NCBI GenBank assembly: GCA_946480085.1
Contig: CAMLHZ010000007.1
Coordinates: 62,001-126,000 of the forward strand
DNA from: an uncultured Flavobacteriales bacterium
GTDB taxonomy: Bacteria; Bacteroidota; Bacteroidia; Flavobacteriales; Crocinitomicaceae
Direction: 5' to 3'
DNA length: 64,000 nucleotides
Positions 16,438-26,730 of the stretch are shown here, piece after piece. Below the pieces are notes generated by a model, which was not told the origin of the DNA, did no database searches, and saw only the letters and a list, made by a program, of their open reading frames with translations. A program made the position numbers and the translations under genes. Numbering within the stretch: position 1 is the first letter of the stretch; each line of letters starts with the position of its first letter.

Positions 16438-16761
16438 TCACTCCGCCTCCGGCGCCAATCTCAATACAATTCCATCAATTTCATCCGAAATCGGAATTTG
16501 ACATCCCAAACGGCTATTCGCTTTCACGTAGAATGCTTGATCAAGCATGTCTAGTTCCATGTCGCTTTGTTCCTCCAGTTGGTGATCTGATTCTAAATAA
16601 CACTGACAAGTAGCACACATCGCCATTCCACCACATTCACCTTTTACAGGCAGTTCATACGATTTACAAACTTCCATGATATTCATGTTCATGTCTGTTG
16701 GAGCAATCAATTCATGTGAAACTCCCTCGCGATCGATAATGGTAACTTTGATATCTGACAT
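16438..16761 (-). CDS. 2Fe-2S ferredoxin (adrenodoxin/ISC type)
   Basis: 107-residue cytoplasmic electron carrier. Cluster ligands follow the CX5CX2C...C pattern: Cys43, Cys49 and Cys52 in ECGGMAMCATC, and a fourth cysteine in SRLGCQIP (about 87). The acidic stretch LEEQSDMELDML is typical of vertebrate-type/ISC ferredoxins, which donate electrons to iron-sulfur assembly or hydroxylases. The start ATG is unambiguous. The transcript has a leader of about 50 nt that contains a hairpin (16779-16807) below a -7 box at 16818-16825. No isc genes are adjacent, so the partner is unknown. Confidence 0.9.
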   Translation of the reverse strand: MSDIKVTIIDREGVSHELIAPTDMNMNIMEVCKSYELPVKGECGGMAMCATCQCYLESDHQLEEQSDMELDMLDQAFYVKANSRLGCQIPISDEIDGIVLRLAPEAE

Positions 16762-16778
16762 CAGAATTTTTAAATTGT

Positions 16779-16807
16779 GAAGCGATCAATTGGATTTGAT
16801 CTGCTTC
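16779..16807 (-). promoter_or_regulatory. Hairpin in the ferredoxin 5' leader
   Basis: GAAGC+GATCAA pairs with TTGATC+GCTTC across a six-base loop with one bulge. It lies 18 nt upstream of the ATG. It could be an operator dyad or an RNA stem; no family recognised. Confidence 0.35.
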
Positions 16808-16817
16808 ATTGTTTTTG

Positions 16818-16825
16818 CAAAATTA
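16818..16825 (-). promoter_or_regulatory. -7 promoter box of the ferredoxin gene
   Basis: On the minus strand TAATTTTG, an exact TAnnTTTG match, 56 nt before the ATG. Confidence 0.45.
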
Positions 16826-16972
16826 AGTTTTTTCTGCTGTTAACGCTTTTGAAGACTGCAAGTTTTAGTGATAATTTCAATGCATTGGTTCTGATTTAGG
16901 AAATTAACTAATTACCGTCTTAACAATATTGCTAAGTTGATAATTTCCTAATTTGAAATTCGCTGCTCAGCT

Positions 16973-17006
16973 AAAAAACAGAAAACCCTGATGTTAAATC
17001 AGGGTT
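16973..17006 (-). terminator. Intrinsic terminator downstream of groEL (distal)
   Basis: Perfect 9-bp stem AACCCTGAT / ATCAGGGTT with a 5-nt loop; on the minus strand it is followed by TTTTCTGTTTTTT. It ends groEL-strand transcription about 175 nt after the groEL stop. Confidence 0.8.
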
Positions 17007-17034
17007 CTCAATATATGTTGTCGTTTCGTTCTAT

Positions 17035-17099
17035 CCCTGTTGCGATTCGAAGAACCTGCAATAGGGGAAGGCAAAACGGAAAGCCCGCGCCATCGGCGC
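17035..17099. other. Structured non-coding segment of unknown nature
   Basis: Two hairpins lie side by side: CCCTGTTGC / GCAATAGGG around a 14-nt loop (17035-17066), and GCGCC-ATC-GGCGC (17087-17099), joined by GGAAAGCCC. The local GC content is higher than the surroundings. No ORF. It looks like the 3' part of a structured RNA on the groEL strand or a dispersed structural repeat; it is not a tRNA, since no acceptor stem or anticodon arm can be drawn. Confidence 0.35.
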
Positions 17100-17128
17100 T
17101 GACTATAAGTAGTGCAAAGGTAAAAAAT

Positions 17129-17156
17129 GTAGGGGCGAATAATCATTCGCCCTTAC
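17129..17156. terminator. GGGCGAAT hairpin repeat acting as groEL terminator (proximal)
   Basis: GTAGGGGCGAAT and ATTCGCCCTTAC pair as a 12-bp stem (one G-T) around AATC. On the minus strand a short T-rich tract (ACATTTTTTAC) follows, 25 nt after the groEL stop. The same core recurs at 26587-26622. Confidence 0.65.
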
Positions 17157-17180
17157 AATATTTTTTCCTTGCAATTAGGA

Positions 17181-18851
<1,671 letters not shown>

Positions 18852-18904
18852 TCAATATCAAGGTTTAAATTTTTTCATCGTTTTGAACCTCTGTTGAACG
18901 TTGT

Positions 18905-19180
18905 TTAAATGATTCCGTAAATGTCTGATTCTCTCATGATCAGAAATGTTCCGCCGTCGACTTTAAGTTCTGTTCCGGAGTACTGACCATAAATAACTGT
19001 ATCCCCAACTTTCACGGTCATTGGTTCATCCACTTTTCCTGTCCCAACAGCAACAACTTTTCCTTTCAACGGTTTTTCTTTTGCTGTATCAGGGATAATA
19101 ATTCCGCTTGCAGTTACTTGCTCAGCTGCTGCTGGCTCAATAAGAACGCGGTCTGCTAATGGTTTAAATGTTGTAGACAT
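18905..19180 (-). CDS. groS: Co-chaperonin GroES (10 kDa)
   Basis: 91 residues capping the GroEL ring. [13 protein letters not shown], the mobile-loop [25 protein letters not shown] and [13 protein letters not shown] identify it. The longest frame begins 30 codons upstream at 19270, but that extension is absent from GroES proteins, so ATG 19180 is used. The 5' region from 19181 to 19270 is therefore leader; no operator dyad was found in it. Confidence 0.96.
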   Translation of the reverse strand: MSTTFKPLADRVLIEPAAAEQVTASGIIIPDTAKEKPLKGKVVAVGTGKVDEPMTVKVGDTVIYGQYSGTELKVDGGTFLIMRESDIYGII

Positions 19181-19303
19181 ATTTTGTTTTTTATATTTCG
19201 AAGTGTTTAGCCGTGGCTGATCTACTTCGTTTTTGTTTTGACGATTCTCTTCCGTCAACTCGTATGCCATTCTATGTTTTCTGACAGATTAGCAACTTTA
19301 GAG

Positions 19304-19337
19304 CAAAAAAAATGTCAGTATGCTGACATACTGACAT
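19304..19337 (-). terminator. Intrinsic terminator of the miaB-secG gene chain
   Basis: Perfect 11-bp stem ATGTCAGTATG / CATACTGACAT with a 4-nt loop; eight T follow on the minus strand. It lies 23 nt after the secG stop and insulates groES. Confidence 0.93.
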
Positions 19338-19360
19338 TCTATATTTTTTTGAAATTGATC

Positions 19361-19690
19361 TTAATTTGTTGGAGGAAGTGGTTTTGATCCACCACCGTTT
19401 CCGTTTGGAGCAGGTGCATTTTTATCAGTTCCTGATTTTGCATTCGGGTCTTCCACTTTTTTAATCGAAGCCGGTTGAATCATAGATGACAATGCGATGC
19501 TCAAAACTACAATTGCAACAGATAATCCCCAAGTTGCTTTTTCAACGAAATCATTTGCACGTTGAACTCCACCTAATTGTTGAGTACCGAAATCATTAGT
19601 TAAACCTCCACCTTTTGGGTTTTGGATGAATACAACTACAACCAGCAAAGCCGCTGCTAGAATGATGATAATAGATATTAATGCTGTCAT
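19361..19690 (-). CDS. secG: Preprotein translocase subunit SecG
   Basis: 109-residue inner-membrane component of SecYEG. Two transmembrane segments (about 2-22 and 53-70) flank the conserved cytoplasmic loop QNPKGGGLTNDFG. The C-terminal tail is Asn/Gly/Pro-rich (APNGNGGGSKPLPPTN), as often in Bacteroidota. Its ATG is immediately adjacent to the stop codon of the upstream TPR-like gene (no intergenic base), so it is the last gene of a chain running from miaB. A strong terminator follows. Confidence 0.93.
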   Translation of the reverse strand: MTALISIIIILAAALLVVVVFIQNPKGGGLTNDFGTQQLGGVQRANDFVEKATWGLSVAIVVLSIALSSMIQPASIKKVEDPNAKSGTDKNAPAPNGNGGGSKPLPPTN

Positions 19691-20665
19691 TTATTGTGAT
19701 ATTTTATTCTTCAATTCTTCAATTCGAGGTGCAAATAAACTCTTTTTTTCTGGATAATTCAAAATTAATTGGTGATAAACATGAATTGCCTTCTGATAAT
19801 TTCCTTGTGCTTCGTATATTTTCGCCAATGTTTCTGATACTGGATTTCGATTTGCATCCAAACTTTCTTTCGCTTTTTTACTCGCTGAGTAAAATTCTGC
19901 ACTAGGTTTCGAAATACGCGGCTGTGTTTCAATGAAACGGTCGATAATTTCTTCTTTATGCTTTTTAACAGGCACAGCGTCTGTTGAAATTTCTTTTTCT
20001 GGCAGACCAGAAGGTTGATTTTGGTTCAGCCACGAAGTGAAACTCATTTTACTGTCTTCTGAAATAGATGATTCTACTGAAACTTCTTTTTCTTCCTCAG
20101 GTTCTGGAGTTTCATCACTTGCGGTGACGGTTTCTTCTTCTTTTTCCGAAACAGAAACTTCTGTAATTCCCTGCGAAGCCAAATAATCCTGTTCAAGCGC
20201 TGTAGCTGTAGTATTGTAGATCAACTCTTCCAATTCACCTACTTGTTCCGTTGTAGTTTCTTGTTCAAGGACCGTTTCTACTTCCATTGAACTTGTTGTT
20301 TCCGCTACAGCAAATTCGATGATTTCTTCCTTGCTTTCAATTACTTCAGGAATTTCAACCACAGGAACTATTTCATCAACTACTGATTTTTCAATAACAA
20401 CTTCTTCTTCTTGTGCTGATTCACCTTGGTCGGACGAAGCATCCAACAACTCAACAATACGCTCACGATGTGTTATTCTGTAAGCTGTTGATAGTAGTGC
20501 ATCATCAAATTTCATGTCAGCATGCTTAGAAACTGCATACAAATACAAAAACTGCAATGTTTCTGAATACGAGTATTCGTTCGCCAGATTCTTTAAAGAA
20601 TCCACATCATTCGCTGTAATAAGCGATGGATTTTCAATAAATGCACTAATCTGACTCGAATTCAT
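19691..20665 (-). CDS. Acidic tetratricopeptide-like protein, hypothetical
   Basis: 324 residues. The N-terminal part (1-75) looks like a helical repeat (LKNLANEYSYSETLQFLYLYAVSKH). Residues about 75-215 form a very acidic, low-complexity linker (EEEVVIEK, EKEEETVTASDETPEPEEEKE). The C-terminal 60 residues contain a single TPR-like hairpin (SETLAKIYEAQGNYQKAIHVYHQLILNYPEKKSLFAPRI, split motif). There is no signal peptide, so it is probably cytoplasmic and a binding protein. It lies 1 nt after lptE and abuts secG. The same gene order occurs in other Bacteroidota to my knowledge; the function is not known. Confidence 0.7.
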   Translation of the reverse strand: MNSSQISAFIENPSLITANDVDSLKNLANEYSYSETLQFLYLYAVSKHADMKFDDALLSTAYRITHRERIVELLDASSDQGESAQEEEVVIEKSVVDEIVPVVEIPEVIESKEEIIEFAVAETTSSMEVETVLEQETTTEQVGELEELIYNTTATALEQDYLASQGITEVSVSEKEEETVTASDETPEPEEEKEVSVESSISEDSKMSFTSWLNQNQPSGLPEKEISTDAVPVKKHKEEIIDRFIETQPRISKPSAEFYSASKKAKESLDANRNPVSETLAKIYEAQGNYQKAIHVYHQLILNYPEKKSLFAPRIEELKNKISQ

Positions 20666-20666
20666 A

Positions 20667-21179
20667 CTACCAATTGGAGTTTAATTTATTGATGACGTCT
20701 TGTACAATTTGCTGATTGATATTCTCGATCAACGATTGTTCAACATCTACCAATTGTTTTGAAGCGTCATAATTCGCAAATCGAGTTGAACTTAAGGTCA
20801 ATTCCTCTAAACCTTTGCTTGGCGTTGTAATCACTGCATTTACAGTAATTGACAAACGGTTTTCTGTAGCAACGTCGCCTTGTTGAATCGCAACCGGACT
20901 TGTTGAATAATTAGTAACCACCAAAGTAATTTGTAAGGTTGAATCTTTTGGCGTTGAAACCAAATTTAACCGAGTATTATTCTGAACGCCTGACCGAATG
21001 TTTTCTGATAAAACCGATCCATAATTGGAAGGTGCCGTTGCGCTTGAAACCTCAATAGGATTGACATAAAACTCTTTCCATTCTTTAGGCATTCCTTTGT
21101 CTCTGGGATTCATGAAAACCTCAGGCCAACAACTTGTTAGCGCCATTCCTAAAAATGCTATGAGGAAGAAGTTTCTCAT
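20667..21179 (-). CDS. lptE: LPS-assembly lipoprotein LptE
   Basis: 170-residue outer-membrane lipoprotein; the lipobox ends at Cys17 (MALTSC). LptE plugs the LptD barrel during lipopolysaccharide transport. The family (LptE/RlpB-like) is recognised from the [34 protein letters not shown] region ([18 protein letters not shown]) and the strand-rich middle. No lptD is present in the window. The ATG overlaps the stop codon of the upstream activator gene by 4 nt (21176-21179), indicating coupling. Confidence 0.8.
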   Translation of the reverse strand: MRNFFLIAFLGMALTSCWPEVFMNPRDKGMPKEWKEFYVNPIEVSSATAPSNYGSVLSENIRSGVQNNTRLNLVSTPKDSTLQITLVVTNYSTSPVAIQQGDVATENRLSITVNAVITTPSKGLEELTLSSTRFANYDASKQLVDVEQSLIENINQQIVQDVINKLNSNW

Positions 21180-22429
21180 CCCTGAATATTGTATTCTTTG
21201 ATTTTTCTGTACAAGGTACGCTCAGAAATCCCCAATTCGTCTGAAGCTTGTTTTCTTCGTCCTTTATGCTTTTCTAGCGCACGTTGAATCAATTCTTTTT
21301 CCTGATCTTCCAATGAAAGTGATTCTTCCACTTCTTCATGGATGTCAATAATTTCGTCATCCAGATCGTCGGAACCATAATTGACAATTGGCTCATGATG
21401 AACAGGAGCTTGTTGTGAAGGTAGAATACGCTGCTCACCGACGTGTAGGTCGGTGTACAACCGGTTTACAACTTCTCGTTGATCGTTAGACAAACTGAAA
21501 TCGCCCTGATGATTCAATAGTTCAACAACCAATTTCTTTAATTCTGTCAAGTCCTTCTTCATGTCGAAAAGGAATTGATACATCAAATCGCGTTCGTTGA
21601 TATTGGTTTCCGTCTGACCAATAACCATTGGTGTTTTATCGGCTTCTGCTGGCAAATAACTTGCTAAACGAGCGCCATCAATATCTCTCTCCTGCTCAAT
21701 TACAGAGAGCTGTTCTACCAAATTCTTTAACTGACGGATATTTCCCGGCCAAGAATATGAATTGAGAACATTCACTGCGTCAGCACTTAATTTAACCGCT
21801 GGCATTCTATATTTATCCGCAAAATCATTCGCAAACTTCCTGAAAAGCAAATAAATATCTTCACTTCGTTGACGCAAAGGCGGTAATGCAATTGGAACTG
21901 TACTTAAACGGTACAACAAATCTTCTCTGAATTTTCCGGATTGAATGGCGCGATTCATATTCTCGTTTGTGGCAGCAACTACGCGAACATTCGTCTTGAT
22001 GACTTTTGAAGAACCTACACGAATGAATTCGCCCGTTTCCAAAACACGTAGTAAACGCACTTGGGTCTGCATAGGTAATTCAGCAACTTCATCCAAGAAA
22101 ATGGTTCCACCGTCTGCAACTTCAAAATATCCTTGTCGGCTGCCTGTTGCGCCTGTAAACGATCCTTTTTCGTGACCAAATAATTCTGAGTCAATTGTTC
22201 CCTCTGGAATAGCACCACAGTTTACTGCAATATACTCTGCATGTTTCCGTGAGCTCAACTGATGAATTACCTGAGGAATGATCTCTTTTCCAGTTCCACT
22301 TTCTCCGGTAACCAAAACAGAAATATCAGTAGGAGCAACCTGTACGGCTACTTCCAATGCTCTGTTCAATTGCGGAGCATTTCCAATAATTCCGAAGCGT
22401 TGTTTGATTTGTTGCGTATTCACAGACAT
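21176..22429 (-). CDS. Sigma-54-interacting AAA+ transcriptional activator, Fis-type HTH
   Basis: 417 residues. The AAA+ domain begins at once, with Walker A GESGTGKE at 42-49 and the sigma54-contacting loop as GSFTGA (89-94, canonical GAFTGA with A to S). Walker [10 protein letters not shown] and the R-finger region follow. A C-terminal Fis-like helix-turn-helix ([22 protein letters not shown]) binds DNA. There is no N-terminal receiver or other sensory domain, so activity must be controlled by other means; a region around 280-370 of unknown fold separates the AAA+ and HTH domains. It is located 12 nt after miaB and overlaps lptE. Targets are unknown; an envelope role is suggested by the neighbour only. 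Confidence 0.88.
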   Translation of the reverse strand: MSVNTQQIKQRFGIIGNAPQLNRALEVAVQVAPTDISVLVTGESGTGKEIIPQVIHQLSSRKHAEYIAVNCGAIPEGTIDSELFGHEKGSFTGATGSRQGYFEVADGGTIFLDEVAELPMQTQVRLLRVLETGEFIRVGSSKVIKTNVRVVAATNENMNRAIQSGKFREDLLYRLSTVPIALPPLRQRSEDIYLLFRKFANDFADKYRMPAVKLSADAVNVLNSYSWPGNIRQLKNLVEQLSVIEQERDIDGARLASYLPAEADKTPMVIGQTETNINERDLMYQFLFDMKKDLTELKKLVVELLNHQGDFSLSNDQREVVNRLYTDLHVGEQRILPSQQAPVHHEPIVNYGSDDLDDEIIDIHEEVEESLSLEDQEKELIQRALEKHKGRRKQASDELGISERTLYRKIKEYNIQG

Positions 22430-22441
22430 GATTCAGCGATT

Positions 22442-23881
22442 TTACTTCGGTTGTTCAACAATGTTTCCTAGTAATGTTGCTGATGTTGAATCAGTAATAT
22501 TTACCCAAACATATTTACCTTTTTCAGCATCTTGTTTCGGGAACACCACCATTGAGTTTCTTCCGTCCCGGCCACAGAAATGTTCTGCAGAACGTTTAGA
22601 AGGACCTTCAACCAAAACTTTTACTGTTCTACCAATCTGACGTTTGTGAGAAGCCGCAGAATTTTCCAATTGAAGTGCAATAATTTCCTCCAAACGTTTT
22701 CCTTTTACAGCTTCAGGAACATCATCATCAAATCGTCTTTCAGCCAATGTTTTCGGACGCTCTGAGTATTTGAACATGTATGCGAAATCATAAGCGACTT
22801 CTTTCATCAATGAAACCGTATCGTTGTGTTCTTCATCTGTTTCGCCACAGAATCCGGTGATAATATCTGTTGAAATCGCACAATCAGGAACTATGCGTCT
22901 GATAGCATCAATTCTTTCCAAATACCATTCACGACTATATCCACGATTCATTCTTGCAAGCACATCTGTATGTCCGCTTTGCACAGGTAAATGAATGTAA
23001 GGACAAATGTTTTCGTATTTCGCCATCACCTCAAGTACGTCATCTGTCATATCTTTTGGGTGCGAAGTTGAGAAACGAACACGTAAATCTGGGTTCACCT
23101 CTGCAACCATAGCCATCAATTGTGCAAAGTCAGTTGTTGGTTGGTTTTCGTCTTTAATAACACCTTTACTCGACATGTTCCAGCGGTAGCTGTCAACATT
23201 CTGTCCCAACAAGGTAACTTCTCTATATCCTTTTGCGAAGAGGTCTTTACATTCCTGAACAATTGTTTTTGGATCTCTGGAACGTTCACGACCACGTGTA
23301 AACGGAACAACGCAGAAAGAACACATGTTATCACAACCACGCGTAATGGTTACAAAAGCTGTAATTCCGCCCTGATCTAAACGAACAGGAGAAATATCTG
23401 CGTATGTTTCATCTCTTGATAGAAGAACATTAACTGCTTTTTGACCCGTTCCAACTTCTTCTACAAGATTTGGTAAATCGCGGTAAGCATCTGGTCCGGC
23501 CACAAGGTCAACCAGTTTTTCTTCTTCTAAAAGGTTTTGTTTCAAACGTTCAGCCATACAGCCTAAGATTCCAACAACCAAATTCGGTTGATCTTCTTTA
23601 CGTTTTTTAAACTCCGTCAAACGGTTGCGAACTCTTGTTTCCGCATTTTCGCGAATAGAGCAGGTATTGATAAGAACCACATCTGCCTCGTCGATATTTC
23701 GTGTTGTACTATAGCCCTCATTTGCCATGATGGAAGCAACAACTTCGCTGTCAGAAAAGTTCATTTGACAACCGTAGCTTTCCACATACAGCTTTTTGCC
23801 GCCTGTTTCACCTTCTACCATTGTTGCAGTTCCTTGAGCTGCTTCGTCAATTACTTTGTTTGTTCCGTGATCGAAAGACAT
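22442..23881 (-). CDS. miaB: tRNA-2-methylthio-N6-dimethylallyladenosine synthase MiaB
   Basis: Radical SAM methylthiotransferase that converts i6A37 to ms2i6A37 in tRNAs reading UNN codons. 479 residues. The N-terminal UPF0004 domain carries the three auxiliary-cluster cysteines ([25 protein letters not shown]). The radical SAM motif is CDNMCSFC, within [22 protein letters not shown]-terminal TRAM domain (about 410-475) ends the protein. It is first in the chain miaB - activator - lptE - TPR-like protein - secG and has a well-formed promoter at 23907-23937. Confidence 0.95.
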   Translation of the reverse strand: MSFDHGTNKVIDEAAQGTATMVEGETGGKKLYVESYGCQMNFSDSEVVASIMANEGYSTTRNIDEADVVLINTCSIRENAETRVRNRLTEFKKRKEDQPNLVVGILGCMAERLKQNLLEEEKLVDLVAGPDAYRDLPNLVEEVGTGQKAVNVLLSRDETYADISPVRLDQGGITAFVTITRGCDNMCSFCVVPFTRGRERSRDPKTIVQECKDLFAKGYREVTLLGQNVDSYRWNMSSKGVIKDENQPTTDFAQLMAMVAEVNPDLRVRFSTSHPKDMTDDVLEVMAKYENICPYIHLPVQSGHTDVLARMNRGYSREWYLERIDAIRRIVPDCAISTDIITGFCGETDEEHNDTVSLMKEVAYDFAYMFKYSERPKTLAERRFDDDVPEAVKGKRLEEIIALQLENSAASHKRQIGRTVKVLVEGPSKRSAEHFCGRDGRNSMVVFPKQDAEKGKYVWVNITDSTSATLLGNIVEQPK

Positions 23882-23906
23882 CTGTTCTTTTACTATTTTA
23901 AGACCG

Positions 23907-23937
23907 CGAATTTAGTGTTAATAAAAATGATGTCAAA
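23907..23937 (-). promoter_or_regulatory. Promoter of miaB
   Basis: On the minus strand TTTG (23934-23937), a 19-nt spacer, then TAAATTCG (23907-23914), one base off TAnnTTTG. Good Bacteroidota-type promoter, 25 nt before the ATG. Confidence 0.65.
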
Positions 23938-24021
23938 ATGTCAGTTGTTAAGAAATGTGTGCCATTCGTCTATTTTTCATTTCTTTCAATTACATTGAAT
24001 AATAAATAGAGTAAGGTACAA

Positions 24022-24054
24022 TTTGCATTTTGCTTTTAAATCAATTTATATTTG
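24022..24054 (+). promoter_or_regulatory. Promoter of topA
   Basis: TTTG at 24022-24025, 21-nt spacer, TATATTTG at 24047-24054. It leaves a leader of about 35 nt before ATG 24097. Divergent from the miaB promoter. Confidence 0.7.
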
Positions 24055-24096
24055 CACCGCTTCCAAACGTTAGGAAGACATTCAAATCTATAATTT

Positions 24097-26583
24097 ATGG
24101 GCAAGAATTTAGTTATCGTTGAGTCACCTGCAAAGGCCAAAACAATTGAAGGATATCTGGGAAAAGATTTCACTGTTAAGTCAAGTTTTGGACATGTTAG
24201 AGATCTGACTTCGAAGGGACTAGCCATAGATATAGAAAACAATTTTCAACCATCATATGAGGTAAGTGCCGACAAGAAATCACTTGTTGCCGATCTAAAG
24301 AAACTAGCAAAGGAAGCCGAAGTGGTTTGGCTAGCTACCGATGAGGACCGTGAGGGAGAAGCTATTTCCTGGCACTTGTATGAAGCGCTTGGATTGGAAA
24401 AAAAGATTACAAAGAGAATTACTTTCAACGAGATTACAAAAACAGCAATTTTAAAGGCAATTGAAAATCCAAGGGAGATCAATAAGCCTTTGGTTGATGC
24501 TCAGCAAGCCCGTCGGGTATTGGATCGTTTGGTAGGTTTTGAACTTTCTCCTGTTTTGTGGAAAAAAGTGAAACCAAGCCTTAGTGCTGGTCGTGTGCAA
24601 TCTGTTGCAGTTCGATTAATTGTTGAACGTGAAAAGGAAATTATTGGTTTTAAAGCCGAAAGCTATTTCAAGGTTGCTGCTGTTTTCAAAAAAGGAAAAG
24701 ATCAGATTAAAGCGGATTTAGCTAAGAACCTTGGAACGGATAAGGAAGCTGATGCGTTTTTAGCGAATTGTGCCGATAAGGATTTCGCTGTTCTTGATGT
24801 ACAGAAAAAGCCGGCGAAGAAAACTCCTGCTGCGCCTTTTACCACTTCAACGCTTCAGCAAGAGGCGAGTTTGAAGTTGGGATATTCGGTTTCTCGCACA
24901 ATGCAAGTTGCGCAGCGTTTGTATGAAAGTGGGCGTATTACTTATATGCGTACCGATTCAGTGAACTTGTCGGAAACGGCAATGCGCGGAGCAGAAAGTG
25001 AAATCAATTCGGCTTACGGGTCAAAGTATTCTCACCCAACAAAATATTCGACTAAAAGTGCGAATGCACAGGAGGCTCACGAGGCGATTCGTCCAACTGA
25101 CTTTGCTTTGCATAGCCTGGATAATGCCGAAAATGACGAGAGACGTTTGTATGATTTGATCTGGAAACGTGCAATTGCGAGCCAGATGAGTCATGCCGAG
25201 CTGGAAAGAACAACTATTTCTATCGGAAACAAGTCGGTTCCTGAAGTTTTCCAGGCAAAAGGGGAGGTGATTAAGTTCGACGGTTTCTTAAAGGTTTATC
25301 TTGAAACTTCAATTGATGAAGAGGAAGATGGCGAAATGGAAGGATTGCTTCCTGCTGTAGAAGTTGGTGAAGTACTTGCAACGGATGTTATTCGTGCTAC
25401 AGAGCGTTTTTCTCGTCCTTCAGCACGTTACGTGGAAGCTTCTTTGGTGAAGAAACTAGAAGAATTAGGTATTGGACGACCTTCGACTTATGCTCCAACA
25501 ATTTCAACCATCCAGAAACGTGGATATGTTGAAAAGCAAGAGCGAGATGGTGAAGAGCGTGCATATAAAGTATTTGAACTGAAAGGTTCAACGGTGAGTT
25601 CTTCAGTGAAAAAAGAAATTACCGGAAAAGAAAAGAATAAATTGTTCCCTACAGATATTGGTGTTGTTGTAACTGATTTCTTAACAGATCATTTCGAACA
25701 CATCATGGATTACCATTTTACCGCTGAGGTAGAAGAGCAGTTTGATGAAATTGCACGTGGTAAAACCAATTGGACAGACATGATTGGAAGTTTTTACAAA
25801 CCTTTCCATACAAGTGTCGAAAACACACTGGAAACTTCAGATCGAGCTACTGGTGAGCGTGAATTAGGTGTTCATCCCGTTAGCGGGAAGAAAGTGATCG
25901 CTAGAATTGGTCGTTTTGGACCAATGATTCAAGTGGGTGATGAAAAAGAAGACGGTGAAAAAGCACAATTTGCTTCTTTGCACGGAACACAGTCTATTCA
26001 TACAATTACTTTGGAAGAAGCGCTTGATCTGTTTCAACTTCCAAAAACCTTGGGTGAGTATAAGGGACATGTTATCGAAGTGAGTGTTGGTCGTTTTGGA
26101 CCTTATGTGAAATTCGGAGATCAGTTCATATCGTTGAATAAAAACGAAGAGCCAATGGATGTAACCATGGATCGTGCAATTGAATTGGTAGAATCGAAAT
26201 TACAAGCTGATGCTCCAATTGGAACATTTGACGGTTTGCCTGTTCAAAAAGGTGTTGGTCGTTTTGGTCCCTTCATTAAGTGGAATAGTATGTTCATTAA
26301 TGTGAACAAGAAATACGATTTTGATAATCTATCTCAGGCAGATATTGAAACCTTGATTGCTGAAAAATTGCAGAAGGACATTGATAAAGTGGTTCACGAT
26401 TGGAAATCGGATGGAATCCGCGTTGAAAAAGCACGTTGGGGGAAATCGGTTATTCTAAAAGGTAAAATCAAAATTGAATTGCCAAAAACTGTCGACCCAG
26501 AGAAGTTGACACTAGAACAAGTGAAGGAAATGATCGAAAAGAAAGCGCCAGCAAAAAAGGCCCAGGCGAAGAAAAAGAAATAA
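24097..26583 (+). CDS. topA: DNA topoisomerase I
   Basis: Type IA topoisomerase relaxing negative supercoils. 828 residues. The TOPRIM domain opens with VIVESPAKAKTIEGYLG and contains ATDEDREGEAISWH. The catalytic tyrosine is in RITYMRTDS. SAGRVQSVAVRLIVERE and the GIGRPSTYAPTI segment are conserved. The C-terminal third carries repeated GRFGPxVxxGD modules (for example GRFGPMIQVGDE, GRFGPYVKFGDQ, GRFGPFIKW), the zinc-free topoisomerase repeats seen in Bacteroidota, and a Lys-rich tail (KKAPAKKAQAKKKK). Closed by a strong hairpin at 26587-26622. Confidence 0.97.
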   Translation: MGKNLVIVESPAKAKTIEGYLGKDFTVKSSFGHVRDLTSKGLAIDIENNFQPSYEVSADKKSLVADLKKLAKEAEVVWLATDEDREGEAISWHLYEALGLEKKITKRITFNEITKTAILKAIENPREINKPLVDAQQARRVLDRLVGFELSPVLWKKVKPSLSAGRVQSVAVRLIVEREKEIIGFKAESYFKVAAVFKKGKDQIKADLAKNLGTDKEADAFLANCADKDFAVLDVQKKPAKKTPAAPFTTSTLQQEASLKLGYSVSRTMQVAQRLYESGRITYMRTDSVNLSETAMRGAESEINSAYGSKYSHPTKYSTKSANAQEAHEAIRPTDFALHSLDNAENDERRLYDLIWKRAIASQMSHAELERTTISIGNKSVPEVFQAKGEVIKFDGFLKVYLETSIDEEEDGEMEGLLPAVEVGEVLATDVIRATERFSRPSARYVEASLVKKLEELGIGRPSTYAPTISTIQKRGYVEKQERDGEERAYKVFELKGSTVSSSVKKEITGKEKNKLFPTDIGVVVTDFLTDHFEHIMDYHFTAEVEEQFDEIARGKTNWTDMIGSFYKPFHTSVENTLETSDRATGERELGVHPVSGKKVIARIGRFGPMIQVGDEKEDGEKAQFASLHGTQSIHTITLEEALDLFQLPKTLGEYKGHVIEVSVGRFGPYVKFGDQFISLNKNEEPMDVTMDRAIELVESKLQADAPIGTFDGLPVQKGVGRFGPFIKWNSMFINVNKKYDFDNLSQADIETLIAEKLQKDIDKVVHDWKSDGIRVEKARWGKSVILKGKIKIELPKTVDPEKLTLEQVKEMIEKKAPAKKAQAKKKK

Positions 26584-26586
26584 TCA

Positions 26587-26622
26587 AAAAAAAGGGGCGA
26601 ATGATGATTCGCCCCTTTTTTT
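26587..26622. terminator. GGGGCGAAT hairpin terminator after topA
   Basis: AAAAAGGGGCGAAT / ATTCGCCCCTTTTT with a GATG loop; A- and T-runs on both sides make it bidirectional. Same GGGCGAAT core as the element at 17129-17156. Confidence 0.9.
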
Positions 26623-26710
26623 ACACGATTTTTTTCAATTCTCCTAGTTATTAACTTCTCGTTCTTGATTCTTCGTTGAACCCGTTCTCATTCCGATTGA
26701 CTTCCTGCTG

Positions 26711-26718
26711 TATTTTTG
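26711..26718 (+). promoter_or_regulatory. -7 promoter box of the arginase-fold gene
   Basis: TATTTTTG (TAnnTTTG). It overlaps the TTG at 26716 that would start the longest frame, so that start is excluded; ATGs at 26725 and 26731 lie 6 and 12 nt downstream. Confidence 0.5.
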
Positions 26719-26730
26719 AAAAAAATGCAC

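Noticed and set aside
17020..17099. Possible tRNA downstream of groEL (GGTTCTTCGAATC-like T-loop on the minus strand)
   Set aside because: No acceptor stem, D-arm or anticodon arm can be built around it; reported instead as an unassigned structured segment.
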